A stretch of 64,000 bases of DNA from NCBI RefSeq assembly GCF_001940225.2, contig NZ_CP135164.1, positions 434,001 through 498,000 of the forward strand, in the 5' to 3' direction. A program made the translations under genes and the position numbers. The notes beneath the pieces are model-generated. The model made no database searches, had not been told where the DNA came from, and saw only the letters and a list, made by a program, of their open reading frames with translations. This stretch comes from Roseburia sp. 499. Lineage in GTDB: Bacteria > Bacillota > Clostridia > Lachnospirales > Lachnospiraceae. Shown here one piece after another: positions 17,528-26,289 of this stretch (position 1 is its first letter; each line of letters begins with the position of its first letter).

Positions 17528-19269
17528 TGACAAGTTTGTTAGATTTTAAAGAAAACGATATGTTGGGAAGAGTAACACATGTTGATACAGAGCAAATTAT
17601 AATCGAGATTGAAAATGCAACAGTCATGAATAAAATATGTGTTGGAAATCTTGTAGCGATAGAAACAGCAAAACAACATGAGAAATTAATTGCGCTAATT
17701 GATAAGGTGACTCGAAAGTATATTGACAATTATGTAGAGGAAGATGATGAGGTTGATGAGATGATGGTATCATCGGCTGATTACATAAAGGTAAGTATAA
17801 TTGGAACATATCATGCGGTATATGGATCTGCGCACGATTTATTTAAAAGAGGCGTTGAAACCTTTCCTCAAATCGAAAGTAAGTGCTATGGTATCTCGGG
17901 TCAAAATCTTCAGAATTTTATGAACATTCTGGGAAAGGATATTGATGCAGATAAACGTTTAAAGATAGGTTCATTTATGATGGATACGGCAGCTGATGCG
18001 GTGTTAGACGGTAACAAATTTTTTCAGAGACATGCGGCTGTGTTGGGTAGCACAGGTTCGGGAAAAAGTTGGTGTATTGCAAATATATTGGAAAAGGCAA
18101 GTGTGCTGAAATATACCAACATTATTGTATTTGACATGCATGGTGAATACAAAAGTTTAGCAGAAGGAAGTGATCCCATTGCACAACGTTTTAGAATTGC
18201 AGGCCCCGGGGATTTAGAAGTGACGAAACCAGATGTGTTGTTTCTGCCATATTGGTTGTTGAATCGAGAGGAACTATTGTCAATGATATTGGATAGAAGT
18301 GACTCAAATGCACCAAATCAGGCATCACGCTTTACACTTCATATCAGAAATTTAAAAGAAGAAACTTTAAAGAAGGAAGGAAAAACAGATACTCTTAAAA
18401 CGTTTACAGTAGATTCACCTATTCCATTTTTAATAAGTGAATTGATACAAAAACTTATAGTTGACGATACGACTAAAGGAGTTGGAAAGAATGGAGCTGC
18501 TGTAAAAGGTGAATGGGAAGGAAAACTTACGCGTTTTATTTCCAGATTGGAAACCAAGATAGAAGATAAAACATATGGATTTATGTTCCAACCTACAGAT
18601 GAAGCGCAGAAATATGATTGGCTGGAAATGATTTTTTGTAAATTACTAGGTTATACGGATGGTGAAAAAGGAATTAAGATAATAGATTTTTCAGAAGTCC
18701 CATCGGATGTATTGCCAGTTGTAACAGGAACATTGGCAAGATTGTTGTATGATGTACAATTTTGGATGAACCCAGAAAAACGTACTCCGTTTACGATTAT
18801 TTGTGATGAAGCACATTTATATTTACCAGTAAAAGAAGATGCGGACTCTGTACAAAAGCAAGCATTATATAATTTTGAAAGAATCGCTAAAGAAGGTAGA
18901 AAATACGGAGTTTCAATTCTTCCGGTTAGTCAAAGACCAGCAGATGTAAGCAAAACTATTCTGAGTCAGTGTAACAACTTTATTGTATTAAGACTGACAA
19001 ACGAAAGAGACAAAGGGGTTATCAAGAACCTTTTGCCAGATGCTTTAAAGAGTACAATAGAGTTTTTACCATTGTTGGATGTTGGCGAAGCTTTGGTGGT
19101 GGGTGATGCAATATTGCTTCCGAGTAAAATAGTGTTAGACAAACCATCTGACGCACACAAACCTATCAGTGCAACCAGAAATTTCTGGGATGAATGGGAT
19201 AGTAAAGAACCAGATAATGATGCGATTGGAGAAGCGATAGAAGCGTTGAGAAAGCAATGTAGAGTATAA
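17527..19269 (+). CDS. HerA-like ATPase/translocase of a SIR2-HerA system
   Basis: 580 residues. Beta-barrel-like N-terminal domain (DMLGRVTHVDTEQIIIEIEN, VGNLVAIET), Walker A VLGSTGSGKSWCIANI near residue 173, Walker B FTIICDEAHLYLP near residue 421, arginine-rich motif EGRKYGVSILPVSQRPADVS and a late LTNERDKGVI. HerA is a hexameric DNA-pumping ATPase; with SIR2 it forms an antiphage NADase complex in described systems. Confidence 0.9.
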   Translation: MTSLLDFKENDMLGRVTHVDTEQIIIEIENATVMNKICVGNLVAIETAKQHEKLIALIDKVTRKYIDNYVEEDDEVDEMMVSSADYIKVSIIGTYHAVYGSAHDLFKRGVETFPQIESKCYGISGQNLQNFMNILGKDIDADKRLKIGSFMMDTAADAVLDGNKFFQRHAAVLGSTGSGKSWCIANILEKASVLKYTNIIVFDMHGEYKSLAEGSDPIAQRFRIAGPGDLEVTKPDVLFLPYWLLNREELLSMILDRSDSNAPNQASRFTLHIRNLKEETLKKEGKTDTLKTFTVDSPIPFLISELIQKLIVDDTTKGVGKNGAAVKGEWEGKLTRFISRLETKIEDKTYGFMFQPTDEAQKYDWLEMIFCKLLGYTDGEKGIKIIDFSEVPSDVLPVVTGTLARLLYDVQFWMNPEKRTPFTIICDEAHLYLPVKEDADSVQKQALYNFERIAKEGRKYGVSILPVSQRPADVSKTILSQCNNFIVLRLTNERDKGVIKNLLPDALKSTIEFLPLLDVGEALVVGDAILLPSKIVLDKPSDAHKPISATRNFWDEWDSKEPDNDAIGEAIEALRKQCRV

Positions 19270-19402
19270 GGAGCTTCCTGTATAATTAAAAATGTAGAGG
19301 ATTCCAAGAAAGAAGGTTGAGAAAAAAATACCTCAGTGTAAAATAAGATTACTGACTTTGCACGGTTAGTAAAAAATCTTATTAAACAGAGAGGTATCTA
19401 AA

Positions 19403-20689
19403 ATGAAGTATAACACACAAAACAGTAAAATTGCATCAATAACAGAAAAAACTTTGATTGTTGGTATTGATGTTGGTAGTCAAGTGCATTATGCAAGAGC
19501 ATTTGATTGGCGTAATTATGAGTATTCAAGAAAACCATTTGCATTCAGCAATGATGAAGAAGGTTTTATGGCGTTTAAGAACTGGATGGATGAAATTGCT
19601 GAAAATCACGACAAAGAGGTAGTGCTCCCAGGCATGGAGCCTACAGGACACTACTGGTTTGGTTTAGGAATGTTTCTACAAAACTTAGGAATGCGCCCGG
19701 TGCATGTGAATCCACATCATGTAAAAAAATCAAAGGAATTGGATGACAATAATCCGAACAAGAATGATCGAAAAGATCCGAAGACAATTGCTGCGTTGGT
19801 AAACGAAGGAAGATTTTCCTATCCATATATTCCATCAGGAATTTATGCGGAAATAAGAAATCTTTCAAATTTAAGATTCCAGACACAGGAAGAAATAACT
19901 CGAATCAAAAATCGAATTGCACGTTGGTTTAGCATTTACTTTCCAGAATACAAGGATGTTTATGGGAATCTTGATGCCGTAAGTGGAATGATGATTTTAA
20001 AGCAGGCACCATTGCCGGGGGATATCGTAAGACTTGGAGTTGATGGAGTGAATAAAATATGGCGAGATGCGAAGCTGAGAGCAGTAGGAATTAAGAGGGC
20101 AAAGACCCTGGTAAATAAAGCAGAGCATAGTATCGGAAGTCAAGAAGCACCAGAAGCAGCAAGAGTAGAACTTCAGATTTTGCTTGGTGATTATGAAATG
20201 TATACTTGTCGAATGAATGATTTGATGCAGACAATAGAAGAAAAACTGTATGAGATTCCATATATAGATAAACTCTTGGAGATAAAAGGGATTGGTATGA
20301 TAACAATCTGTGGATTTATTGCAGAGGTTGGAGATATAAGACGTTTTGACAATCCAAAGCAGTTACAGAAGTTGGCCGGATATGCAATCGTTAGCAATGA
20401 TTCAGGAAAGCATAACGGAGAAAGTCATATCAGTTATCGTGGAAGAAAAAGGCTGCGCTATGTTTTATATGAAGCGGCAATATCGTTAATAGGAAAGAAT
20501 GCAGAGTTTAAGGAAATCCATAATTATTATAGAACAAGAGAACGGAATCCATTGAAGAAAATGCAGTCGGTAATAGCGGTTGCGTGTAAGGTAATACGTA
20601 TATTTTATACGATATTAACCAAGGGTGTTGCATATGACGGAACGAAAATGCTTGAAGATATACAGCGTCCGGCATTGGCACTGAATTAA
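19403..20689 (+). CDS. IS110-family transposase (DEDD type)
   Basis: 428 residues. N-terminal RuvC-like DEDD domain (IVGIDVGSQVHYARAFDW; MEPTGHYWFGLGMFL; KNDRKDPKTIAALV) and C-terminal transposase-20 domain around IKGIGMITICGFIAEVGDI, with the Ser of the tandem motif in AGYAIVSNDSGKHNGES. Intact. IS110 enzymes are guided by a structured bridge RNA encoded in a noncoding end. Confidence 0.93.
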   Translation: MKYNTQNSKIASITEKTLIVGIDVGSQVHYARAFDWRNYEYSRKPFAFSNDEEGFMAFKNWMDEIAENHDKEVVLPGMEPTGHYWFGLGMFLQNLGMRPVHVNPHHVKKSKELDDNNPNKNDRKDPKTIAALVNEGRFSYPYIPSGIYAEIRNLSNLRFQTQEEITRIKNRIARWFSIYFPEYKDVYGNLDAVSGMMILKQAPLPGDIVRLGVDGVNKIWRDAKLRAVGIKRAKTLVNKAEHSIGSQEAPEAARVELQILLGDYEMYTCRMNDLMQTIEEKLYEIPYIDKLLEIKGIGMITICGFIAEVGDIRRFDNPKQLQKLAGYAIVSNDSGKHNGESHISYRGRKRLRYVLYEAAISLIGKNAEFKEIHNYYRTRERNPLKKMQSVIAVACKVIRIFYTILTKGVAYDGTKMLEDIQRPALALN

Positions 20690-21190
20690 AAGAAACACAG
20701 AAACCCAAGCTTGTTATCGCGGTTGAACAAAGCAATTAGGAAAGGATTGTTTTGCTCAGCCACGATAAGGGCTGACAAGAATAAAAGCTGAGTAATCGGC
20801 AAAAGTGGAAATGAGAGGTAAACGTCCGCCGCAAGGTGCTTTCATAGAAACAGTCAGTAACAAAATTTACAAAGTATGAGCCAGTAGTCGGCAGGAATAT
20901 TTTCCAGAGGGCATGACCCTGCAAAGGAGCTAAGCTGACACCCTGGTTATGGATAGGTGGAACGAAGGAAGTGAGGACTCTCCAAAATGTGAGATGATCC
21001 TGGTAGACATGGGAGGTACATCACCATAGAGGGACGGGTATACACAAGGCCATTTAAAACGAAACAATCGAGACGTTTTAATTCGTGTACCCAGAAACCA
21101 CTATTTTTGCACCAGATGCAGAGAAATATCCATGATGATGGCTCGTTTTACTGAGAAACAATTTAAACAAATCCCTTATTTTAAGGGAAA
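20690..21190 (+). ncRNA. Candidate bridge RNA region of the IS110 element
   Basis: About 500 bases without a credible gene lie directly after the IS110 transposase, rich in short complementary blocks and higher in GC than its surroundings. IS1111-type members keep the bridge RNA downstream of the transposase, so this is the best candidate. Loops matching target and donor were not worked out. Confidence 0.45.
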
Positions 21191-21220
21191 AAAGACTTGA
21201 CTATATAGGGAGGAAGAAAG

Positions 21221-21523
21221 ATGATAGATTTACATGATAGTCATGGAAAACATATAGCAAATTTTGTGAATGGTCAGCTGCACGATACACATGGTAGGAA
21301 TATAGGGCATTTTTTAGAGCGAGAAGGTATTTTCATTGATATGCATGGAAGGTATTTGGGAGAGATAGTTGACAAAAATAGATTACTTTATAGAAATAAC
21401 TCTCCTTATAAGTCGGTGTCGTTTGGCGTATATGGAAACTATGGGAATGTAGGGAATTATGGAAATTACGGAAATATAGGAAGTTGTTCTTATGGTGGAT
21501 ACTCGGATGTGACTATAAAGTAA
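21221..21523 (+). CDS. 4-fold beta-flower-like small protein
   Basis: 100 residues. Four short repeats of D-x-H-G-x-x-I/L type (LHDSHGKHIANF, LHDTHGRNIGHF, IDMHGRYLGEI, LYRNNSPYKSV), fitting the beta-flower fold, then a Gly/Tyr/Asn-rich tail with a GNYGN repeat and GYSDVTIK end. GGAGG lies eight bases before the ATG. First gene of the toxin-like operon. Function unknown. Confidence 0.6.
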   Translation: MIDLHDSHGKHIANFVNGQLHDTHGRNIGHFLEREGIFIDMHGRYLGEIVDKNRLLYRNNSPYKSVSFGVYGNYGNVGNYGNYGNIGSCSYGGYSDVTIK

Positions 21524-21544
21524 GCCAATGGAAAGGAGATTAAT

Positions 21545-21775
21545 ATGCCGTATGTAGCAAAGCCTAAACCCTGCTATATGGATCAATTTGAGTTTTATAA
21601 AGTGATTGATGGAAGAAAAGTGTATAGAGGTAATGGTAGATTATATTCGTGGGATGAGAAGCATGGAGAAATAGAGGTGTTTAATAAGCGGGGTTGGCAT
21701 TTGGGTGCACTAGACGCAGAAACAGGAGAATTGATTAAGCCTGCACGCAAGGATAGGAGGTTAAGTGATGTATAA
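21545..21775 (+). CDS. Stand-alone colicin E3-like cytotoxic ribonuclease
   Basis: 76 residues. The C-terminal half (RLYSWDEKHGEIEVFNKRGW then HLGALDAETGELIKPARKDR) parallels the colicin E3 rRNase domain, with the catalytic-type Asp, His and Glu spaced as WDxxHGxIE, and the GxHLGxxDxxTGxxxKP segment. Colicin E3 cuts 16S rRNA in the decoding site. There is no translocation or receptor domain, so this would act inside the producing cell, as a toxin of a toxin-antitoxin or abortive system. Overlaps the next gene. Confidence 0.72.
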   Translation: MPYVAKPKPCYMDQFEFYKVIDGRKVYRGNGRLYSWDEKHGEIEVFNKRGWHLGALDAETGELIKPARKDRRLSDV

Positions 21776-22070
21776 GAATTTTGTTTTAGATTGTCTTGAA
21801 GAGGGGCTGTTTGTTGATGAAGTAGATGATTATGTAGAATACTGGCATACTCACGAGACGAATGTATCGTTATGTGAATTTTTAGGATTTACAGATGAAG
21901 AATATCGCGATTGGTTGATATATGGAAATGATGTAGTGAGAGATATCCTTTATTGTAGAAGACATACTATAAACTATAATGATTATATCAATATGACTAA
22001 AGGAGATAAAATTGCTGCCAGATCATATAATTTGGAGGAAGTAAAGAAGTATAAAAAAGATGGAGAATAA
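21768..22070 (+). CDS. Small acidic protein, candidate antitoxin/immunity partner
   Basis: About 100 residues from the ATG at 21,768 (GGAGG seven bases upstream). Acidic N-terminal half (LDCLEEGLFVDEVDDYVEYW), then SLCEFLGFTDEEYRDWLIYG, a motif common in small proteins of Firmicute accessory elements. Its start overlaps the E3-like gene and its end overlaps the peptidase gene, so the three are coupled. Charge and position suit an antitoxin for the RNase; this is inference. Confidence 0.5.
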   Translation: MYKNFVLDCLEEGLFVDEVDDYVEYWHTHETNVSLCEFLGFTDEEYRDWLIYGNDVVRDILYCRRHTINYNDYINMTKGDKIAARSYNLEEVKKYKKDGE

Positions 22071-23085
22071 AGAGAAACAAGTTAGAAAAATTGCACAAAG
22101 AGTTATGGCGAAGTATAAGCTACATCCGCCTATTGATATGGCGGGGATTATTCAAGACAAGGGAATAACTTGTGTTGAAGAAAATCTTGGAACGAACGCA
22201 GATGGCTATTCTGATTTAAAGGATTCTGATTTAAAGATAGTGTTAAACTCTGCTATTCAGTATGAGCCAAGAAAGCGCTTTACTTTGGCTCATGAATTAG
22301 GTCACATATTTATTAGCTGGCATAGTGATGTTACACTGTGTGTAACGGATAATGAGTATTCAGAACATAACAAATTAGATATTCAAGAACATGAAGCAAA
22401 TGTATTTGCATCCGAGATATTGATGCCGACAGAATGGGTAAAAGAGATGTTGACTAGGAATGGAAATAGAAGCTTGGAATATAATGTTAAACAACTTTGT
22501 AACATCGCGAATACATCTATTATGGCATGCTTTTATGCGTTGGAAAATGCAATGAAGTCGGGCAATGTAATCGTTGTTAGTAGAGAAATGTTTTTTCCTA
22601 AGAAATTTATATCCGATAGAAGAATGGCTTTGTACTTTCAAGGATATGATGAATATGATGTTTGGGATAATCTGTGTCTTTACAAAGAAGAGTTCGAAAT
22701 TGGAAATTATCAAGTATGCCATTATGTTTTTCCTGAATGTCCATCATTGGAACAGATTGAAATTGCATTTAGAACAAAGGAAAATGTAGTGAATGCGCTT
22801 GAATTTATATTTGGTAATAATTTTAGTGCATGGTGTTGTTGGATGGGGGCTGTATTAAATCAAATTTCTCAGATATATAATGCCTATTTGTTTGCTGAAA
22901 ATAAGTGTGTGAAACATTATAAAAATGAAAAGTCTCTTATGCAATTATATCACAGTGATAAACAAGATTTAACGGATGAATGTGAATTGTTTGAGTATGA
23001 TTTCTATGATGTGGATTTTGGAAATGGCTGGACAATGATATTGATTAAAGAACCGTATTATGCGATTAAAGAGAAAATTTCTTAG
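22060..23085 (+). pseudogene. ImmA/IrrE-type metallopeptidase, truncated by IS66
   Basis: 341 residues remain. Zinc peptidase motif HELGH in RFTLAHELGHIFISWH with the downstream Glu in EHEANVFASEILMP, typical of ImmA/IrrE proteins that degrade repressors or antitoxins. The native frame continues past the insertion: removing the IS66 and one 8-base duplicate adds 83 codons (to 26,154). The present stop is created by the IS66 end (TA+G at 23,083-23,085). The protease core is intact, so residual activity is possible. Confidence 0.82.
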
Positions 23086-23207
23086 TAAGCGCCTCATAGT
23101 CAGTACATAGAACTTGACCAACAAATTTGAGAAAATAGACATAACAAATTTACTTTTGTATAAAAAGTTGAGGCTCAACTTTTTATACTTGATTGGAGGT
23201 ATTGTCT

Positions 23208-23594
23208 ATGAATTCTCAAACTTCGCTCATCGCACGCAACGTCCGATTAAAGGAATGGGCATCAATGGTACAAGAGTGCAATGCCAGACCGGCAGGAATG
23301 ACAGTTGGCGAGTGGTGTGATAATCATTCGATTACTAAATGTGATTATTATTATCGTATGCGGGCTGTACGAAAGGCCTGTCTTGAAGTTATTCCTGAAA
23401 GCATTGCCCAACAGGCTATCGTACCTGTTCCTATGGAAGTAATGGCTCCGGATGGTAATCCATCTATCCCCGATAATTCCAAAGAAACATCAGCATTAGA
23501 ACTTGAAATCAATGGAGTTACAATTAGAATAACCGAAGAAACATCTACAGCTCTTCTGGCGAAAGTCCTTGGGGTGGTTGCTCATGTTAAATGA
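23208..23594 (+). CDS. tnpA: IS66 accessory protein TnpA
   Basis: About 128 residues, IS66 TnpA type: RLKEWASMVQECNARPAGMT then VGEWCDNHSITKCDYYYRMR, a helix-turn-helix. GGAGG nine bases upstream of the ATG at 23,208. Overlaps tnpB. Confidence 0.88.
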   Translation: MNSQTSLIARNVRLKEWASMVQECNARPAGMTVGEWCDNHSITKCDYYYRMRAVRKACLEVIPESIAQQAIVPVPMEVMAPDGNPSIPDNSKETSALELEINGVTIRITEETSTALLAKVLGVVAHVK

Positions 23595-23946
23595 CGCTAC
23601 CTGTTTCAAACAAGTGTATATCGTTTGTGGCTACACCGACCTGAGATCCGGTATAGATACACTGGCTTCCATAATTGATCAGAAAACGGGAAACAATCCA
23701 TATGTCCCTGATACCCTGTATCTTTTCTGCGGACGCAAATCTGATCGCATCAAAGGACTTGTATGGGAAAAGGATGGATTCCTTCTCCTGTACAAACGCC
23801 TGGAACAAGGCAGGTTTATCTGGCCTCGGAACGAAGCTGAAGTAAAAGCTTTGACTCCCCAGCAGTTCCGCTGGCTTATGGAAGGCCTGACAACGGAACC
23901 CAAGAAGTCTGTCCGTCCGGTTGAACCACCGGAATTCATGGCATGA
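23584..23946 (+). CDS. tnpB: IS66 accessory protein TnpB (Orf2)
   Basis: About 120 residues with the IS66 Orf2 signature: VYIVCGYTDLRSGIDTLA, LYLFCGRKSDRIKGLVWEKD, RLEQGRFIWPR. Required together with TnpA and TnpC in studied IS66 members. Confidence 0.92.
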   Translation: MLNDATCFKQVYIVCGYTDLRSGIDTLASIIDQKTGNNPYVPDTLYLFCGRKSDRIKGLVWEKDGFLLLYKRLEQGRFIWPRNEAEVKALTPQQFRWLMEGLTTEPKKSVRPVEPPEFMA

Positions 23947-24226
23947 TATTTGTGCAAAAGGCTGAAATTTTTGAGCCGGTTTTACTCCATAAAATCTCTG
24001 AATCTGCACTATCTGTAAGTCCAATAAACTGCATTATAAGCACGCATAATTGTCTCTATGCAGTTGTTATTTATATCAATCATTTCAAAAGGCCAGAATT
24101 ATAAGTCCTTATATCCGTCTTACAAAGTCTTGTAACTATAGGCATTATGACGGAAGTTGAAATGAGAGATATTCGCATGTTTTGTCCATATCTGCTATAA
24201 TAGAGCCATCAGAAAAGAGGTTCAAT

Positions 24227-25831
24227 ATGGCGATGGAATATACAGAAGAACAACTGAATAACTTTGATAAGGCTACGCTTGTTCAGCTATTCCTTGTACA
24301 GCAGTCGCAGCTGAAAGACATTGATCAGAAGCTACAGTTGCTATTGGAGCAGGTCGCTGTATTAAACAGCAACCGCTTCGGCAGATCTTCCGAAAAGCTG
24401 GATACAGAAAATCAGATCCGGTTTATGGAAGTCGATGGAAATATCATCTACTTCAACGAAGCAGAAGCGGTTGCTTCACTTGGTGAAGAGGCTCTGGATG
24501 ATGAAGATGTTCCGGAAAAGTTGCGTTCAAAAAAGACCAAAGGAAAACGTACTGCTGATATAAGGAACCTTCCTGTCATTCCTATTGAACATAAGATGAC
24601 CGTGGAAGAACTGGTTGCCGAGTTTGGCGAGGACGGATGGTATCAGCTGGATGATGAAATCTACAACCGCTATCGTTTCACACCTATGAAGGTGGAGCTT
24701 GAACAACATCATGTCGGTGTATATAAATCAAAAAAGGATAATCATTTCAAAAAGGCGGATCATCCTGCTTATCTGTTAAGAAATAGTCTGGTGTCTCCAT
24801 CCTTACTTGCCGGCATCTGGAATGCAAAGTATGTAAATGCGGCACCTCTGTACCGTCAGGAACAGGAATTTCAAAGGATGGGACTTGCCATTGACCGGAC
24901 AGATATGGCCCGGTGGACCATCCAATGTGCTGAGAGATATCTCTCTATCCTGTATGATTATCTGCATGAGAAACTTTATGATTATCATGTGCTTCAGGCA
25001 GATGAAACACCGGTACGGGTCACAAAAGAAAACCGAACCGAAGGCTCCAGACATTATATGTGGGTGTACCGTACAGGAGCTACATATCCTGGGAAACAAA
25101 TCGTCCTATACGAGTATCAGCCCACCCGTAATGCAAGCCATCCCAGGGAGTTCTTAAAGAACTTTAAAGGAGTGTGTGTAACGGATGGCTATCAGGTCTA
25201 TCACACGATTGAAAAGGAACGAGAAGACCTACGGATTGCCGGGTGTTGGGCACATGCAAGGCGACGATTCGATGAGGCTGTAAAAGCTTTACCGAAAGCG
25301 AACCAGAAATCATCACTTGCATATCTGGCACTCAAGCAGATTCAAGCGATTTATCGCGAGGACAACACGTTAAAGGACAGAAGTCCTGAGGAACGTCAAC
25401 AACATCGCCAGCTGACAGTTAAGCCACTGGTTGATGCCTATTTTGCGTGGATTAGCCAAAACCTGTTAAAGGTTCCGGCCAAGAGCAAGACTGCAAATGG
25501 GTTTGCTTATTCCCTCAATCAGGAAAAGTACCTTAGATATTTCCTGGAGGATGGTGAAGTTCCACTAGATAACAATGCTGCAGAACAGACAATCCGTCCG
25601 TTCTGCGTTGGCAAGAAAAACTGGGTAATGATTGATACAATCGCCGGAGCGGAATCCAGCGCAATTATCTATAGTATCGCTGAAACGGCCAAGGCCAATA
25701 ACCTGAAGCCTTATAATTATTTTGAATATCTTTTGACAGAAATCCCAAAACACATGGATGACCGTGATGTAAGTTTCTGTGAAAATCTGCTTCCATGGTC
25801 AGAAAAACTGCCAGAGGAATGCAGAAAATAA
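24227..25831 (+). CDS. tnpC: IS66 transposase TnpC
   Basis: 534 residues from the ATG at 24,227 (GAGG upstream). N-terminal leucine-rich coil (LKDIDQKLQLLLEQVAVLNS), the RFGRSSEKL motif, then the IS66 DDE domain: Asp in VLQADETPVRV, Asp in VCVTDGYQVY, Glu in PLDNNAAEQTIRPF, and the terminal FEYLLTEIP. Intact. Confidence 0.95.
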   Translation: MAMEYTEEQLNNFDKATLVQLFLVQQSQLKDIDQKLQLLLEQVAVLNSNRFGRSSEKLDTENQIRFMEVDGNIIYFNEAEAVASLGEEALDDEDVPEKLRSKKTKGKRTADIRNLPVIPIEHKMTVEELVAEFGEDGWYQLDDEIYNRYRFTPMKVELEQHHVGVYKSKKDNHFKKADHPAYLLRNSLVSPSLLAGIWNAKYVNAAPLYRQEQEFQRMGLAIDRTDMARWTIQCAERYLSILYDYLHEKLYDYHVLQADETPVRVTKENRTEGSRHYMWVYRTGATYPGKQIVLYEYQPTRNASHPREFLKNFKGVCVTDGYQVYHTIEKEREDLRIAGCWAHARRRFDEAVKALPKANQKSSLAYLALKQIQAIYREDNTLKDRSPEERQQHRQLTVKPLVDAYFAWISQNLLKVPAKSKTANGFAYSLNQEKYLRYFLEDGEVPLDNNAAEQTIRPFCVGKKNWVMIDTIAGAESSAIIYSIAETAKANNLKPYNYFEYLLTEIPKHMDDRDVSFCENLLPWSEKLPEECRK

Positions 25832-25904
25832 TTTTTAAATAACGCCGCTCTTCGGAGCGGCTACCTATGTGGGAGTACCCACTATGAGGCGTTTACATTT
25901 CTTA

Positions 25905-26154
25905 TGCTGATAGTAGAATACTGATTAAGGAAATTCTGAGTGAACTGTATACGGAAGAGAGGAATATAAAGAAAGCTAGCTATAGAATTAATGGGATTAT
26001 TGGTTCGGCATTAAGCCATAGAGAAGCAATGACTAAAGAAGAAATCTATAATTTGTTGAGTATAAAATTAAGACGACGTGATATAACAGAATTTGTATTG
26101 CATAGAGAGTTTGAAAAATTTGTATATTCCAAATCAGTAGAAAAAAGTTCGTAA
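25905..26154 (+). pseudogene. 3' remnant of the ImmA/IrrE-type gene
   Basis: Reading on from the duplicated ATTTCTTA, the frame gives ADSRILIKEILSELYTEERN through LRRRDITEFVLHREFEKF to a TAA at 26,152-26,154, with no stops. It is the C-terminal tail of the gene interrupted at 23,084. Confidence 0.85.
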
Positions 26155-26217
26155 AAATTAGATATATTGATTATGCGATGTTTTGCAAGATATTATCGGA
26201 TTCTATACGATAGTGTC

Positions 26218-26268
26218 TTGCTTTTTACGTTTTAAAGGGTATAATAGTTGTAACAGAACGCAACAACT
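26218..26268 (+). promoter_or_regulatory. Promoter and palindrome upstream of the recombinase
   Basis: TTGCTT (26,218-26,223), 16-base spacer, TATAAT (26,240-26,245) gives a sigma-A-type promoter. AGTTGT (26,246-26,251) and ACAACT (26,263-26,268) form an inverted repeat at the expected start of transcription, a possible operator. No convincing sigma-E promoter was found; TATACGATA at 26,204-26,212 is one mismatch from a sigma-K -10 (CATANNNTA) but lacks a clear -35. Confidence 0.55.
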
Positions 26269-26289
26269 CTAACAGAAAGGTTGATAAAA

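Larger units (their letters stand above)
19340..21190 (+). mobile_element. IS110-family element (ends not defined)
   Basis: The transposase gene is preceded by a hairpin AATAAGATT...AATCTTATT (arms near 19,341 and 19,377) and followed by about 500 noncoding bases. IS110 elements lack clear inverted repeats, so exact ends cannot be fixed by eye. Confidence 0.6.
23085..25896 (+). mobile_element. IS66-family insertion sequence
   Basis: 2,812 bases. Ends GTAAGCGCCTCATAGT (23,085-) and the complement of the right end, GTAAACGCCTCATAGT, are inverted repeats. An 8-base target duplication ATTTCTTA lies at 23,077-23,084 and 25,897-25,904, the normal IS66 duplication. Carries tnpA, tnpB and tnpC in order. 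Confidence 0.95.

Noticed and set aside
26161..26245. Sigma-E promoter for the recombinase
   Set aside because: No pair with the right spacing was found; only a sigma-A-type promoter and a weak sigma-K-like -10 are visible.
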